Assembly: GCA_002319925.1 (NCBI GenBank)
Contig: DCFP01000047.1
Coordinates: 1-27,321 of the forward strand
Length of the DNA stretch: 27,321 bases
Direction: 5' to 3'
From: Holophagaceae bacterium UBA1801
GTDB lineage: Bacteria > Acidobacteriota > Holophagae > Holophagales > Holophagaceae
Shown: positions 1-7,510 of the stretch, piece after piece
Position numbering within the stretch: the first letter of the stretch is position 1
How the letters are laid out: every line of letters begins with the position of its first letter
Notes under the pieces: generated by a model
What the model saw: only the letters and a program-made list of their open reading frames with translations
What the model was told of the DNA's origin: nothing
Databases searched by the model: none
Position numbers and translations under genes: made by a program

Positions 1-1254
1 GGCACCGCCCGCGGCGGTTAATCTTCCCGCCAAGGCGGTGAAGTGATGGATGAGCCGGGGTTCGGGTCCTTCGCGCAGCATGGCCAGGGGCCGGACGGAG
101 GCCAGGCGCAGGAAGGATGGGATCATGAGCAGGGCCAGGGCCAGGATGGTCAGCAGGGTTTCCAGCATGGGCGGGTGCGGCGTTGCGCCCCCTTGCAGAG
201 CCACGGGAATCACGTCCCGCAAGATCGACGGCAGGATCGAGGCGGTGATCGTGCCCAGCGCCCATCCCCCCGTCATGGCGACGAACAGGAGCAGACCTGC
301 CAGCAGGCTGTAAGCCAGGACGGGCGGGGCCGGCGTTGATCCCAGGCAGCGCAGGATCGCTACTTCGCGCGTTCGGTTTTCGAGAAAGCTCGTGAGGATG
401 GCCCAGGCCCCCATGGCAGCAAGGATCAGCGTGAAAAGGCCCAGCAGCTCCACGAAGTGGGTGAGGTTGCGCACGGGCCGGGCCAGGGCGTTGGCGGCCT
501 CCACGTGCCCCTGCACGCGGACGTTGGGGCCGACGACGTCGCGGGCCGCTTGCACGGCGGGGTCCAGGGCTTCGCCGGGCTTCAGCAAAGCGAGGATCCG
601 GGAGGAAAGCCGAGCTCGAGCCGTGACCAGACCCATTCGCTTGGCCGTTGCCAGATCGATGAGCACGCGGGGGCCGAGGCTGAAGGCGCTGGCCTGCTGG
701 CTGTCGTCCATGATCACGATGCCCTGGATGGGCACGATGCCGTCTCCCAGCCGCAGGGCTTGCCGCGCGCCCAGCAGTGCTTCATCGGCCAAGGCATGAG
801 CCGGAGCCGAAGACAGGTTCCAGGCCTCGGCAAGGGACCTTGAAACGTAGAGGCCCTTCAATGGATGCTGCAGGGCAGGCGTCGTCTCCAGATGCCCGGC
901 GAGGGGGTAGTCACCTTCGACCGCCCGCACTTCCACCAGGCGCGAAACGGGGCTGTAGGCGGGTCCCGTGCTGGTCATGGTGGGGAAGTCGCTGACCTGG
1001 ACCGTGGCCGTAACGGATGGCAGGGAGTTGATTTTCGGTGGCAGGTCCTCGGGCATCAGGCCGTTGGTCTGGACGACGAAATCTCCGCCAAGGAGGGCTC
1101 TGGATTCCGATGCGACGCTCTGCAGCACCTTTCCGGCGAAGCCATAGGTGGCGAAGAACGCGGAGAATCCCGCAGCCAGGGCAAGGGAGATGAGCAGCAG
1201 GCGTAGCGCCTGGTGGCGCAGCTCCAGGTAGGCGATGCGGAGGGCGAGTCTCAT
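1..1254 (-). CDS. YbbP-like ABC transporter permease (FtsX family), C-terminus beyond the window
   Basis: Reading the minus strand from the ATG at 1254 gives 418 open codons with no stop before the window edge, so the gene is partial. The protein begins with one membrane segment (about residues 12-35). A roughly 220-residue extracytoplasmic region follows, and then three hydrophobic segments near residues 258-283, 300-330 and 355-378. This is the one-TM, large periplasmic domain, TM-bundle layout of FtsX-type permeases. The periplasmic part resembles E. coli YbbP in phrases such as LLGGDFVVQ and PRVLIDLATAKRMGLV. YbbP is about 800 residues, so roughly half is probably missing. Its ATG overlaps the stop of the ATPase gene (ATGA at 1251-1254), so the two are translationally coupled partners. 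The family exports or extracts hydrophobic envelope molecules; the substrate here is unknown. Confidence 0.85.
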   Translation of the reverse strand, partial: MRLALRIAYLELRHQALRLLLISLALAAGFSAFFATYGFAGKVLQSVASESRALLGGDFVVQTNGLMPEDLPPKINSLPSVTATVQVSDFPTMTSTGPAYSPVSRLVEVRAVEGDYPLAGHLETTPALQHPLKGLYVSRSLAEAWNLSSAPAHALADEALLGARQALRLGDGIVPIQGIVIMDDSQQASAFSLGPRVLIDLATAKRMGLVTARARLSSRILALLKPGEALDPAVQAARDVVGPNVRVQGHVEAANALARPVRNLTHFVELLGLFTLILAAMGAWAILTSFLENRTREVAILRCLGSTPAPPVLAYSLLAGLLLFVAMTGGWALGTITASILPSILRDVIPVALQGGATPHPPMLETLLTILALALLMIPSFLRLASVRPLAMLREGPEPRLIHHFTALAGRLTAAGGA

Positions 1255-1916
1255 CCCTCCACCACGCGGCCGCGCTCCAGACGCATCCGGCGGTCCATGC
1301 GGGCCGAGAGGGAGGGATCGTGGGTGACCAGCACGAGCGTGGTCCCGAGATCCTTGTGCAGATCCATGAGGAGTTCGAAAACCCGGGTGGCGTTGCTGGG
1401 ATCCAGACTGCCCGTGGGCTCGTCGCACAGCAGCACGGAAGGCCGCGCGACGGTGGCTCGCGCGATGGCCACCCGCTGGCATTCGCCGCCGCTCAACTGC
1501 CCCGGCAGGTGGTGCATGCGATCGGCCAGATCCACACGGGCCAGGGCTTCCCTGGCGCTCAGCATGGGCTCCTTGAGACCGGCGATCTCGGCGCCGATGG
1601 CCACGTTCTGCAGGGCCGAGAAGTGCTGGAGCAGATGGAAGGCTTGGAAAACGAAACCCTGGTTGCGTGCCCGGAACTGGGCCAAGGCCCGTTCGGAGAG
1701 ACTGCCGAGATTGGTTCCGGAGATCTCGACACTGCCAGAGGTGGGCTGCTCCAGACCGGCTAGGATGCCCAGCAGCGTGCTCTTGCCGCTGCCGCTGGGA
1801 CCCTGGATGGCCAAGCTCCCTCCCTCGGCCAGCTCCAGGTCCACCCCCTCCAGTACCCGCAGGCGTTCTCCCGAGGGGGATGGGAAATCCTTGGTGATGC
1901 CCGAGAGACGGATCAT
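1251..1916 (-). CDS. YbbA/LolD-type ABC transporter ATP-binding protein
   Basis: This 221-residue nucleotide-binding subunit powers the coupled permease. The Walker A motif is GPSGSGKST, the Q-loop lies in FVFQAFHLL, the signature is LSGGECQRVAIARA, Walker B is VLLCDEPTGSLD, and the H-switch lies in VLVTHDPSLSARMDRR. The last stretch closely resembles E. coli YbbA (THDLQLAARCDR). I chose the start at 1916 because GGGAGGA lies just upstream (about 1921-1926). An in-frame ATG at 1934 would add six residues but would place that ribosome site inside the gene. The length is normal for the MacB/LolD/YbbA group. LolD itself is an alternative, but the partner permease looks more like YbbP than LolC/E. 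Confidence 0.92.
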   Translation of the reverse strand: MIRLSGITKDFPSPSGERLRVLEGVDLELAEGGSLAIQGPSGSGKSTLLGILAGLEQPTSGSVEISGTNLGSLSERALAQFRARNQGFVFQAFHLLQHFSALQNVAIGAEIAGLKEPMLSAREALARVDLADRMHHLPGQLSGGECQRVAIARATVARPSVLLCDEPTGSLDPSNATRVFELLMDLHKDLGTTLVLVTHDPSLSARMDRRMRLERGRVVEG

Positions 1917-1983
1917 GGGTCCTCCCACTGCCAAGGGTACTCCGAAGACTCACGGCCCTTCCTATTTGAGATGCCGCTTCCGG

Positions 1984-2012
1984 ATTCTGGATTTCAGACC
2001 AATTTCATCCAA
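1984..2012 (-). promoter_or_regulatory. Possible promoter of the YbbA/YbbP-like operon
   Basis: On the minus strand TTGGAT (2012-2007) and CAGAAT (1989-1984) are separated by 17 bases. The match to sigma-70 boxes is only moderate (3/6 and 4/6). It sits about 70 bases upstream of the ATPase start, and a near-palindrome at 2017-2035 lies just upstream of the -35 box. Confidence 0.25.
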
Positions 2013-2016
2013 GGCG

Positions 2017-2035
2017 CCGCTTGAATATTCAGCGG
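2017..2035. repeat. Near-palindrome CCGCT-TGAATATTCA-GCGG
   Basis: The 10-base core TGAATATTCA is a perfect palindrome flanked by CCGC and GCGG, with a single unpaired T. It lies between the divergent ATPase and KaiB-like genes, so it could be an operator. The rest of the 1917-2285 intergenic stretch holds no convincing gene. TTGACG at 2202-2207 resembles a -35 box but has no -10 partner at normal spacing. Confidence 0.35.
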
Positions 2036-2285
2036 ATCGAGTGAATGAGATTGGACTATAGTGGTGTCACCAACCAGGGCCTTGGACCTGCCCGACGCAA
2101 GAAATGGAGCATGATGGAGACTCGTCTCGATATGCTCGCTTACGTTCCATCCGCCATTCGCGATTTTGAAGGAATCGATGGCGGAATGGGCATCCAAAGT
2201 GTTGACGTTTCCTCCTGGAAGGATTTTTCGAGTCAAGGAGCCCATGTCTAGTGGGGTTCTTGGCTCTTTCCCGAAATGTTGAGAA

Positions 2286-2642
2286 TTGAACGTGGACACA
2301 TCGCCGTTTGCGGAAGTTCAGGCAACTGATGCCACCATCACCACCCACGAGGACTCGCAGGGCGAGAATCTGCCCGTGTACACACTGTGCCTTTACATCA
2401 GCGGCATGAGTCCCCGGTCCGTGGCGGCCCAGAAGAACCTGAGGGTCATCTGCGAGAAATACCTCAAGGGCCGGTACGCTCTCGAGGTCATCGATGTGCT
2501 GAAACAGCCTGAACGGGCAGTGGAGGCCAAGCTCATCGCCGCTCCGACCTTGATCAAGGTGTCGCCTCCACCCGTGCGCAAGTTCGTGGGTGATCTGGCG
2601 GACACCGAGCGGGTGCTGGCAGGACTCGATCTGTTGAAGTGA
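2286..2642 (+). CDS. KaiB-like protein
   Basis: KaiB is a small thioredoxin-fold protein which, in cyanobacteria, binds KaiC and shifts the circadian oscillator. Many non-photosynthetic bacteria carry KaiB homologues with stress or unknown roles. Residues about 32-118 align well to KaiB by eye: LYISGMSPRSVAAQKNL, YALEVIDVLKQPERAVEAK, AAPTLIKVSPPPVRKFVGDL and RVLAGLDLL all have close counterparts in cyanobacterial KaiB. A roughly 30-residue N-terminal extension precedes it. The start is uncertain: TTG at 2286 or GTG at 2292 are the only early options and neither has a clear Shine-Dalgarno sequence. The gene ends 8 bases before the multi-PAS kinase, so the two are very probably co-transcribed. 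No KaiC or KaiA lies in the window, so partnership with the kinase is an inference from position. Confidence 0.88.
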   Translation: MNVDTSPFAEVQATDATITTHEDSQGENLPVYTLCLYISGMSPRSVAAQKNLRVICEKYLKGRYALEVIDVLKQPERAVEAKLIAAPTLIKVSPPPVRKFVGDLADTERVLAGLDLLK

Positions 2643-2650
2643 GGGGATAG

Positions 2651-5600
2651 ATGTCCAACGTTCCTGCCTCGCCTGAATCCGAGATCGCCACGTTGCGGGA
2701 GGAATTGGCGGAACTTCGCGAAGCCCTCGAGGCGATCCGGACCGGCGCCGTCGATGCCCTTGTGCTGTCCTCGGAGACCAACAAAGGCTGGGTCTTCACC
2801 TTGGAGGGTTCAGATTTCCCCTACCGGTTGCTGGTCGAACAGATGCGGGAGGGCGCAGCAATATTGGATCTGACGGGCAACATTCTGTACGCAAACCGGA
2901 GTCTTGCCACGCTGCTGCAGCGGCCCTTGCAGTCGCTCATGGGAATTCCCTTCCACGAGTTCTTTCTGGAACCCGACGATGATTGGGTGCGCGGGCTTTG
3001 TTCGAATTGCGTGGTGACGGGGCGGGAGTATCACACGGACGCCCTGATCACGGGACCGGACGGTGCACCCACTCCTGTGACCGTATCCTTCCATCTTTTT
3101 GAAGCATACGGGTCGCGAACACTGAGTGTGACCGTCGTGGACCTGACGGAGCACCTGGCTCTCGCGCGGGCCGAGGCCAAGCGGGAGGCCACCAACGCCC
3201 TCAAGGCCAGCGAGAAGCGGTACCGCGAACTCGTCGAGTTCTCGCCGGAGCCCATCGCGGTCAATGCGAACGGGCGGTGGATCTTTGGGAACAAGGCCGC
3301 GCTGGAAATGTTCGGAGCGCGCTCTCCTGAGGCCTTCGCCGGTATTCCCGTACTGGATCTGATCGATCCGGCCTATCGCGCGGAAATCGCGGAAAGACTG
3401 CGAAGGACCACCGCCGAGAGGGGGCACCGGACCGCGCCCAAGCATTTCCGGGTCCTGCGCCTGGATGGGCGATCCGTGGATGTCGAGACCACTGCCATCG
3501 GCATCGAGTTCGAGGGCCGTCCGGCGACATTGGTGGTTTTGCGGGACATCACCGAACGCAAGCGATCGGAGGAAGCGCTCCGGGAGAGCGAGGCCCGCTT
3601 CCGCCTCGCCCTGAAGAACTCCCCTGTTTCCGTGGCGATCCAGGACCGGGATCAGGTGTTCCAGTGGGCCTACAACCAGCGGACCTGGGATACCGAGCAG
3701 ATCGTGGGCAAGCGCGATCATGACCTTTTCAGCGCCGAGGACGCGGAATGGCTGAAGGAGATCAAGGGTGAGGTCCTCAAGTCCGGAACGGAGATCCGTG
3801 TGGAGCGGTGGCTGACCAGCCATGGTCAGCGGGTGTTCGTGGACCTCCTGCTGCAGCCCATGCGGGATGCGTCGGGCCAGATCACCGGCATCGGCCTCTC
3901 GACAGTGAACCTGACCGACAAGAAGTTGCTGGAGGATGCGCTGAAGGAGAGCCAGGAGCGGTATTTCCTGATCCATCAAAAAGCGCCCTTTGGCATTTCC
4001 CTGGTACGGCTCGCCGATGGCGTCCATGTGGAGGTGAACGAGAAATGGGAGGCGCTGACGGGGTTTTCTCGGGCTGAAGCCCTAGGCCGGACGGCCATGG
4101 AGCTGGGATTGCTGGCGGATTTCGAGGCGTGGGCCGACGTGCTCGAACGGCTGAATTCCCTCCGGTCGGTTCATGACTTGGAATTCCCGTTCACTTCCAA
4201 ATCCGGCGAGTCAAAGGCCGTACGCATCAACCTGGATATCGTGTCGTTGAGTGGCGTGGATCATGCTCTTACGACCCTGGAGGACATCACCGAGCGCAAA
4301 CAAGTGGAGGAGCGGCTCCAGAGGATCCTGGAAAGCATCGGAGATGGTTTCTTCGCCTGTGATTCGGACTGGCGCTTCGTCTATGTGAACAAGGAAGCCG
4401 AACGAGTGCTCGGCATCGACCGTATCACCGTGCTGGGCCAGAACCACTGGGAGGTCTTTCCGCTCACCGTGGGCACCAGCCTGGAACGGGAATACCGCCG
4501 CGCCGCGGCGGGTGAACCCAGGGATTTCGAGAACTACTATGAGCCATGGAAGCGTTGGTTCCACAACCGTTGTTTCCCCCGCGAGGGTGGGGGCATGGCC
4601 GTCTATTTCGCGGATATCACCGAGCGGAAATTGGCCGAGGAAGAGCTGGCGCGACACCAAGCCATGCTGCGCACGATCATGGAAGCCAGCGAGGACTGCA
4701 TCTATCTGAAGGATTCAGCCAGCCGCATGTTGTACGTGAATCCCTCTACGCTCCGGTTGCTCGGAAAAACATCCGAGGAATTGATCGGCCACACGGATGA
4801 AGAGCTCTATGAGGATCCAACCATAAGTTCCGAGATCCTGAAGCACGACCGACAGACCATGGCCACGGGGATTCCGCACGTCTTCGATGAGACCATCGAG
4901 AGCGCCAGGGGCCGGCGGATCATGCACTCGTCCAAGATGGTCTGGCGGGATGGCCAGGGGCGCGTCATGGGCACCATGGGGATTTCGCGGGATATCACCG
5001 AACAGCGCAACTCAGAAGAGATCATCAGGCTTTCCGAGGAGCGCTACCGGACCCTCTTCAGCTCGCTGCTCGAAGGATTCTGTCTCATCGAGATGGTGTT
5101 CGATGAGGCCGGAAAGCCACTGGATTTCCGCTTCCTGGACTACAATCCGGCCTTCGAGAGGCAGACGGGTTTTCGTGACGTGAAGGGCAAGCTCGTGAGC
5201 GAGCTGGTGCCGGATCTGGAGGCCTTCTGGTTCGAGACCTACGGGAAGGTGGCGCTGAGCGGAGAACCCGCCCATTTCGTGAACGAAACGCAATCCATGA
5301 GGAAGTGGTTCGATGTTTCCGCCTTCCGGATCGACGGTGAGGAAGGCCGGAAAGTGGCCGTCCTCTTCAGCGATATCACCGAGCGTAAACGCACCGAGGA
5401 CTTGCTGGAACAGCGGATCGCCGACCGCACTTCGGACCTGAACCTTGCGATCCAGACACTGCGCATGATTATGAACTGCCATCAGGTCATCGCGCGCGCG
5501 CAGGAAGAGCTGGATCTGGTGGAGCAGATCTGCCGCATCGTCCGCCGGCGGGGCGGCTACCGGATGGCTTGGGTGGGCTTTGCCGAGCCGGATGGGGAGA

Positions 5601-7138
5601 AGCTGGTCTGGCCCGTCTGCTGGGATGGCGTCGGGAACGACTACCTGCAGAAGATCCGGGTCACTTGGGCCGACGGGCCCGATGGCCGCGGTCCCACTGG
5701 ATCCTGCATCCGCCTGCGCGAGGCGCGCCTGAACCGGGATTTCGAAACCGCTCCGGAGATGGCGCCATGGCGGGAGCAGGCCCTCCTGAATGGGTTCAGG
5801 TCCTCCCTGTCCCTTCCCTTGATCTGGGAAGACCAGATCTTCGGGGCATTGACCATCTATGCCGGTAAGCCCGATGGATTCGACCAGGATCGCGTGATCC
5901 TCCTCGCCGACCTCGCGAAGGATCTGGCTTTCGGCATTATGTCGATCCGATCCCGATGTGAGCGGGACCAGGCCAAGGCATTGGCGGAATACCGTGCGGA
6001 CATGCTCCGGACCCTTGCGGCGGAGCTGGTCCAGGCTGAGCAACGGGAACGCGAAAAGCTCGTCAAGATCCTCCACGACCATGTGCAGCAGCTGCTGGTG
6101 GCGGCGAAATACGGGATCGTGAGCCTCGCGGGAAAGATGGCTGACGAGAATGCCCAGAAGATGCGCGGGAAGATCGAGGACACCCTTGACCAGGCCATCC
6201 AGGCTTCGCGCTCCCTGTCCGCGGAATTGAGCCCGCCCATCCTGCACGAGAAAGGACTTCTCGCGGCCACGAAGTGGCTGAGCCGCCAGATGCTGGAACG
6301 GCACGGGCTGACTGTGGAGATCATTTCCGAGAAAGCCCAGCATGAGCTGGAACCTCAGTACAGCGCCTTCCTCTTCGATGCGATCCGGGAACTGCTTTTC
6401 AATGTGGTCAAGCACTCCGGCGTGAGCAGCGCCCGCGTTTATCTGGTCGATGTGGAGGGCGGTTTTGAGGTGACCGTGGAGGATGACGGCACGGGATTCG
6501 ACGCGGGCCGCATCGATGTCCGGCGCAGCGAAGGAGGCGGTCTTGGCCTCTTCAGCATCCGGGAGCGATTGGGCTATCTGGGCGGGCAATTGCAAGTGGA
6601 TAGCTCACCGGACAGCGGGACTCGAATCAAGCTCATCACGCCCTTTGGCGCAGCTCCCAAAACGCCTGTCCACGAAATCAAGCCGGAGCCCAAGCGCAGC
6701 CTTCCTGCGCAACCCCATCATGTCTTGCCCTTGGACGGGCGCCGGAAGGTGCGCATTCTCCTGGCCGATGATCACCTGGTCGTGCGCCAGGGCCTGGTCG
6801 GCTTGCTGGAGGACCAGCCCGATTTCGAGGTGGTGGCCGAGGCCAGCAACGGTGAGGAGGCCCTCGAACTGGCCCACCGGCATCACCCCGATGTCGTGGT
6901 CATGGACATCACCATGCCGAAGATGGACGGCATCGAAGCCACGCGGCGGATCACCCAGGAGCTGCCAGGGATCGCCGTCATCGGACTTTCCATGCACGAG
7001 GACCCCGCCATCGCCCACGCCATCCGCGAAGTGGGCGCCCTGGGTTTCGTGACCAAGGGCGGGGCTTCCGAGGAACTGATTTCCGCCGTGAGGGCGGTGT
7101 CCCGGGTGGCCCATCTGTCGAGCTGGAATGACCGCTAG
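2651..7138 (+). CDS. Multi-PAS hybrid histidine kinase with GAF, HisKA_3/HATPase and C-terminal receiver
   Basis: This 1495-residue sensor starts at an ATG preceded by GAGGGGA. A short coiled segment (1-50) is followed by seven PAS-like units. Their ends are marked by repeated DITERK-type linkers near residues 300, 420 (LTDKK variant), 545, 656, 782 and 908. A GAF-like domain covers about 937-1100. The dimerisation/phosphoacceptor helix is of the NarL/LiaS (HisKA_3) type, with H1142 in LHDHVQQ. The HATPase has its N-box in LLFNVVKHSG and G-boxes DDGTGFD and GGLGLFSIRERLG. A receiver of NarL type spans about 1363-1480, with D1419 in VVMDITMPKMDG and a lysine in FVTKGG. The receiver carries no DNA-binding domain, so its output is a phosphorelay or a protein partner. 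It lacks membrane segments and is probably cytoplasmic. Its TAG stop coincides with the insertion point of a mobile element, but the stop would exist without it. Confidence 0.95.
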   Translation: MSNVPASPESEIATLREELAELREALEAIRTGAVDALVLSSETNKGWVFTLEGSDFPYRLLVEQMREGAAILDLTGNILYANRSLATLLQRPLQSLMGIPFHEFFLEPDDDWVRGLCSNCVVTGREYHTDALITGPDGAPTPVTVSFHLFEAYGSRTLSVTVVDLTEHLALARAEAKREATNALKASEKRYRELVEFSPEPIAVNANGRWIFGNKAALEMFGARSPEAFAGIPVLDLIDPAYRAEIAERLRRTTAERGHRTAPKHFRVLRLDGRSVDVETTAIGIEFEGRPATLVVLRDITERKRSEEALRESEARFRLALKNSPVSVAIQDRDQVFQWAYNQRTWDTEQIVGKRDHDLFSAEDAEWLKEIKGEVLKSGTEIRVERWLTSHGQRVFVDLLLQPMRDASGQITGIGLSTVNLTDKKLLEDALKESQERYFLIHQKAPFGISLVRLADGVHVEVNEKWEALTGFSRAEALGRTAMELGLLADFEAWADVLERLNSLRSVHDLEFPFTSKSGESKAVRINLDIVSLSGVDHALTTLEDITERKQVEERLQRILESIGDGFFACDSDWRFVYVNKEAERVLGIDRITVLGQNHWEVFPLTVGTSLEREYRRAAAGEPRDFENYYEPWKRWFHNRCFPREGGGMAVYFADITERKLAEEELARHQAMLRTIMEASEDCIYLKDSASRMLYVNPSTLRLLGKTSEELIGHTDEELYEDPTISSEILKHDRQTMATGIPHVFDETIESARGRRIMHSSKMVWRDGQGRVMGTMGISRDITEQRNSEEIIRLSEERYRTLFSSLLEGFCLIEMVFDEAGKPLDFRFLDYNPAFERQTGFRDVKGKLVSELVPDLEAFWFETYGKVALSGEPAHFVNETQSMRKWFDVSAFRIDGEEGRKVAVLFSDITERKRTEDLLEQRIADRTSDLNLAIQTLRMIMNCHQVIARAQEELDLVEQICRIVRRRGGYRMAWVGFAEPDGEKLVWPVCWDGVGNDYLQKIRVTWADGPDGRGPTGSCIRLREARLNRDFETAPEMAPWREQALLNGFRSSLSLPLIWEDQIFGALTIYAGKPDGFDQDRVILLADLAKDLAFGIMSIRSRCERDQAKALAEYRADMLRTLAAELVQAEQREREKLVKILHDHVQQLLVAAKYGIVSLAGKMADENAQKMRGKIEDTLDQAIQASRSLSAELSPPILHEKGLLAATKWLSRQMLERHGLTVEIISEKAQHELEPQYSAFLFDAIRELLFNVVKHSGVSSARVYLVDVEGGFEVTVEDDGTGFDAGRIDVRRSEGGGLGLFSIRERLGYLGGQLQVDSSPDSGTRIKLITPFGAAPKTPVHEIKPEPKRSLPAQPHHVLPLDGRRKVRILLADDHLVVRQGLVGLLEDQPDFEVVAEASNGEEALELAHRHHPDVVVMDITMPKMDGIEATRRITQELPGIAVIGLSMHEDPAIAHAIREVGALGFVTKGGASEELISAVRAVSRVAHLSSWNDR

Positions 7139-7453
7139 GGTCTGTCTTCAAATTGGATGCGCGCCGCGACGGCGGCCAGCCGCGGGATCCAGCAAGGCAG
7201 TGGCCGCAGGGCGATGTGGAAGTTTGCATCATTTAGGTCGACATCAAGTGGACCTAAATGATGCAAACTTCGGTCAAGGTCACTAACGCCGGTGGGCGCG
7301 CGGATGGCCGTCATCCCGGAGGGCAAGGGGCGGTGGCCTGCGCGATACTGCGTCAAACTCCTTGTCAATACCACCTCTATTGTCATCGTCGTTTTCCTTG
7401 TCTCGCTTGGCCAGCGCCCCTTGCGCGGCCCACCCCAATTTGAAGACAGACCC
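7138..7453. mobile_element. MITE-like non-coding element with 19-bp terminal inverted repeats and TA target duplication
   Basis: The ends are perfect inverted repeats: GGGTCTGTCTTCAAATTGG at 7138-7156 and its complement at 7435-7453. The dinucleotide TA flanks both sides (7136-7137 and 7454-7455), as expected for a target duplication. The 316-bp interior has no convincing transposase ORF, so the element would need an enzyme supplied in trans. Terminal sequence and TA duplication recall the IS5 superfamily (IS427-like), but I could not check this. The insertion point is exactly the TA of the kinase's TAG stop. Removing the element and one TA copy leaves TAG intact, so the kinase protein is unchanged. 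Confidence 0.8.
7220..7270. repeat. Perfect 20-bp inverted repeat inside the MITE-like element
   Basis: The arm at 7220-7239 (beginning AAGTTTGCATC) is perfectly complementary to 7251-7270, separated by 11 bases. It would form a strong hairpin in DNA or RNA of either strand. It could be a nested element, a scar of head-to-head joining, or a transcription barrier between the kinase and the convergent cyclase gene. Confidence 0.85.
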
Positions 7454-7486
7454 TAGCGCGTCTCTGCTCTGCGCCGTTCCATCGTT

Positions 7487-7510
7487 GCTGAATCGGCGGG
7501 CCGGTTCAGC
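7487..7510. terminator. Hairpin between convergent genes, possible weak terminator
   Basis: GCTGAATCGG and CCGGTTCAGC pair as a 10-bp stem (one G-T pair) around a 4-base loop. It overlaps the stop of the minus-strand diguanylate cyclase. Neither strand has a T-run after it, so intrinsic termination is uncertain. Confidence 0.3.

Noticed and set aside
2045..2251. Small plus-strand frame upstream of the KaiB-like gene
   Set aside because: There is no ribosome site, no family resemblance and mixed base composition. It is better read as leader or intergenic DNA.
5012..6595. Long minus-strand open frame inside the kinase
   Set aside because: It is antisense to the PAS, GAF and HATPase coding sequence, with no ribosome site or family match.
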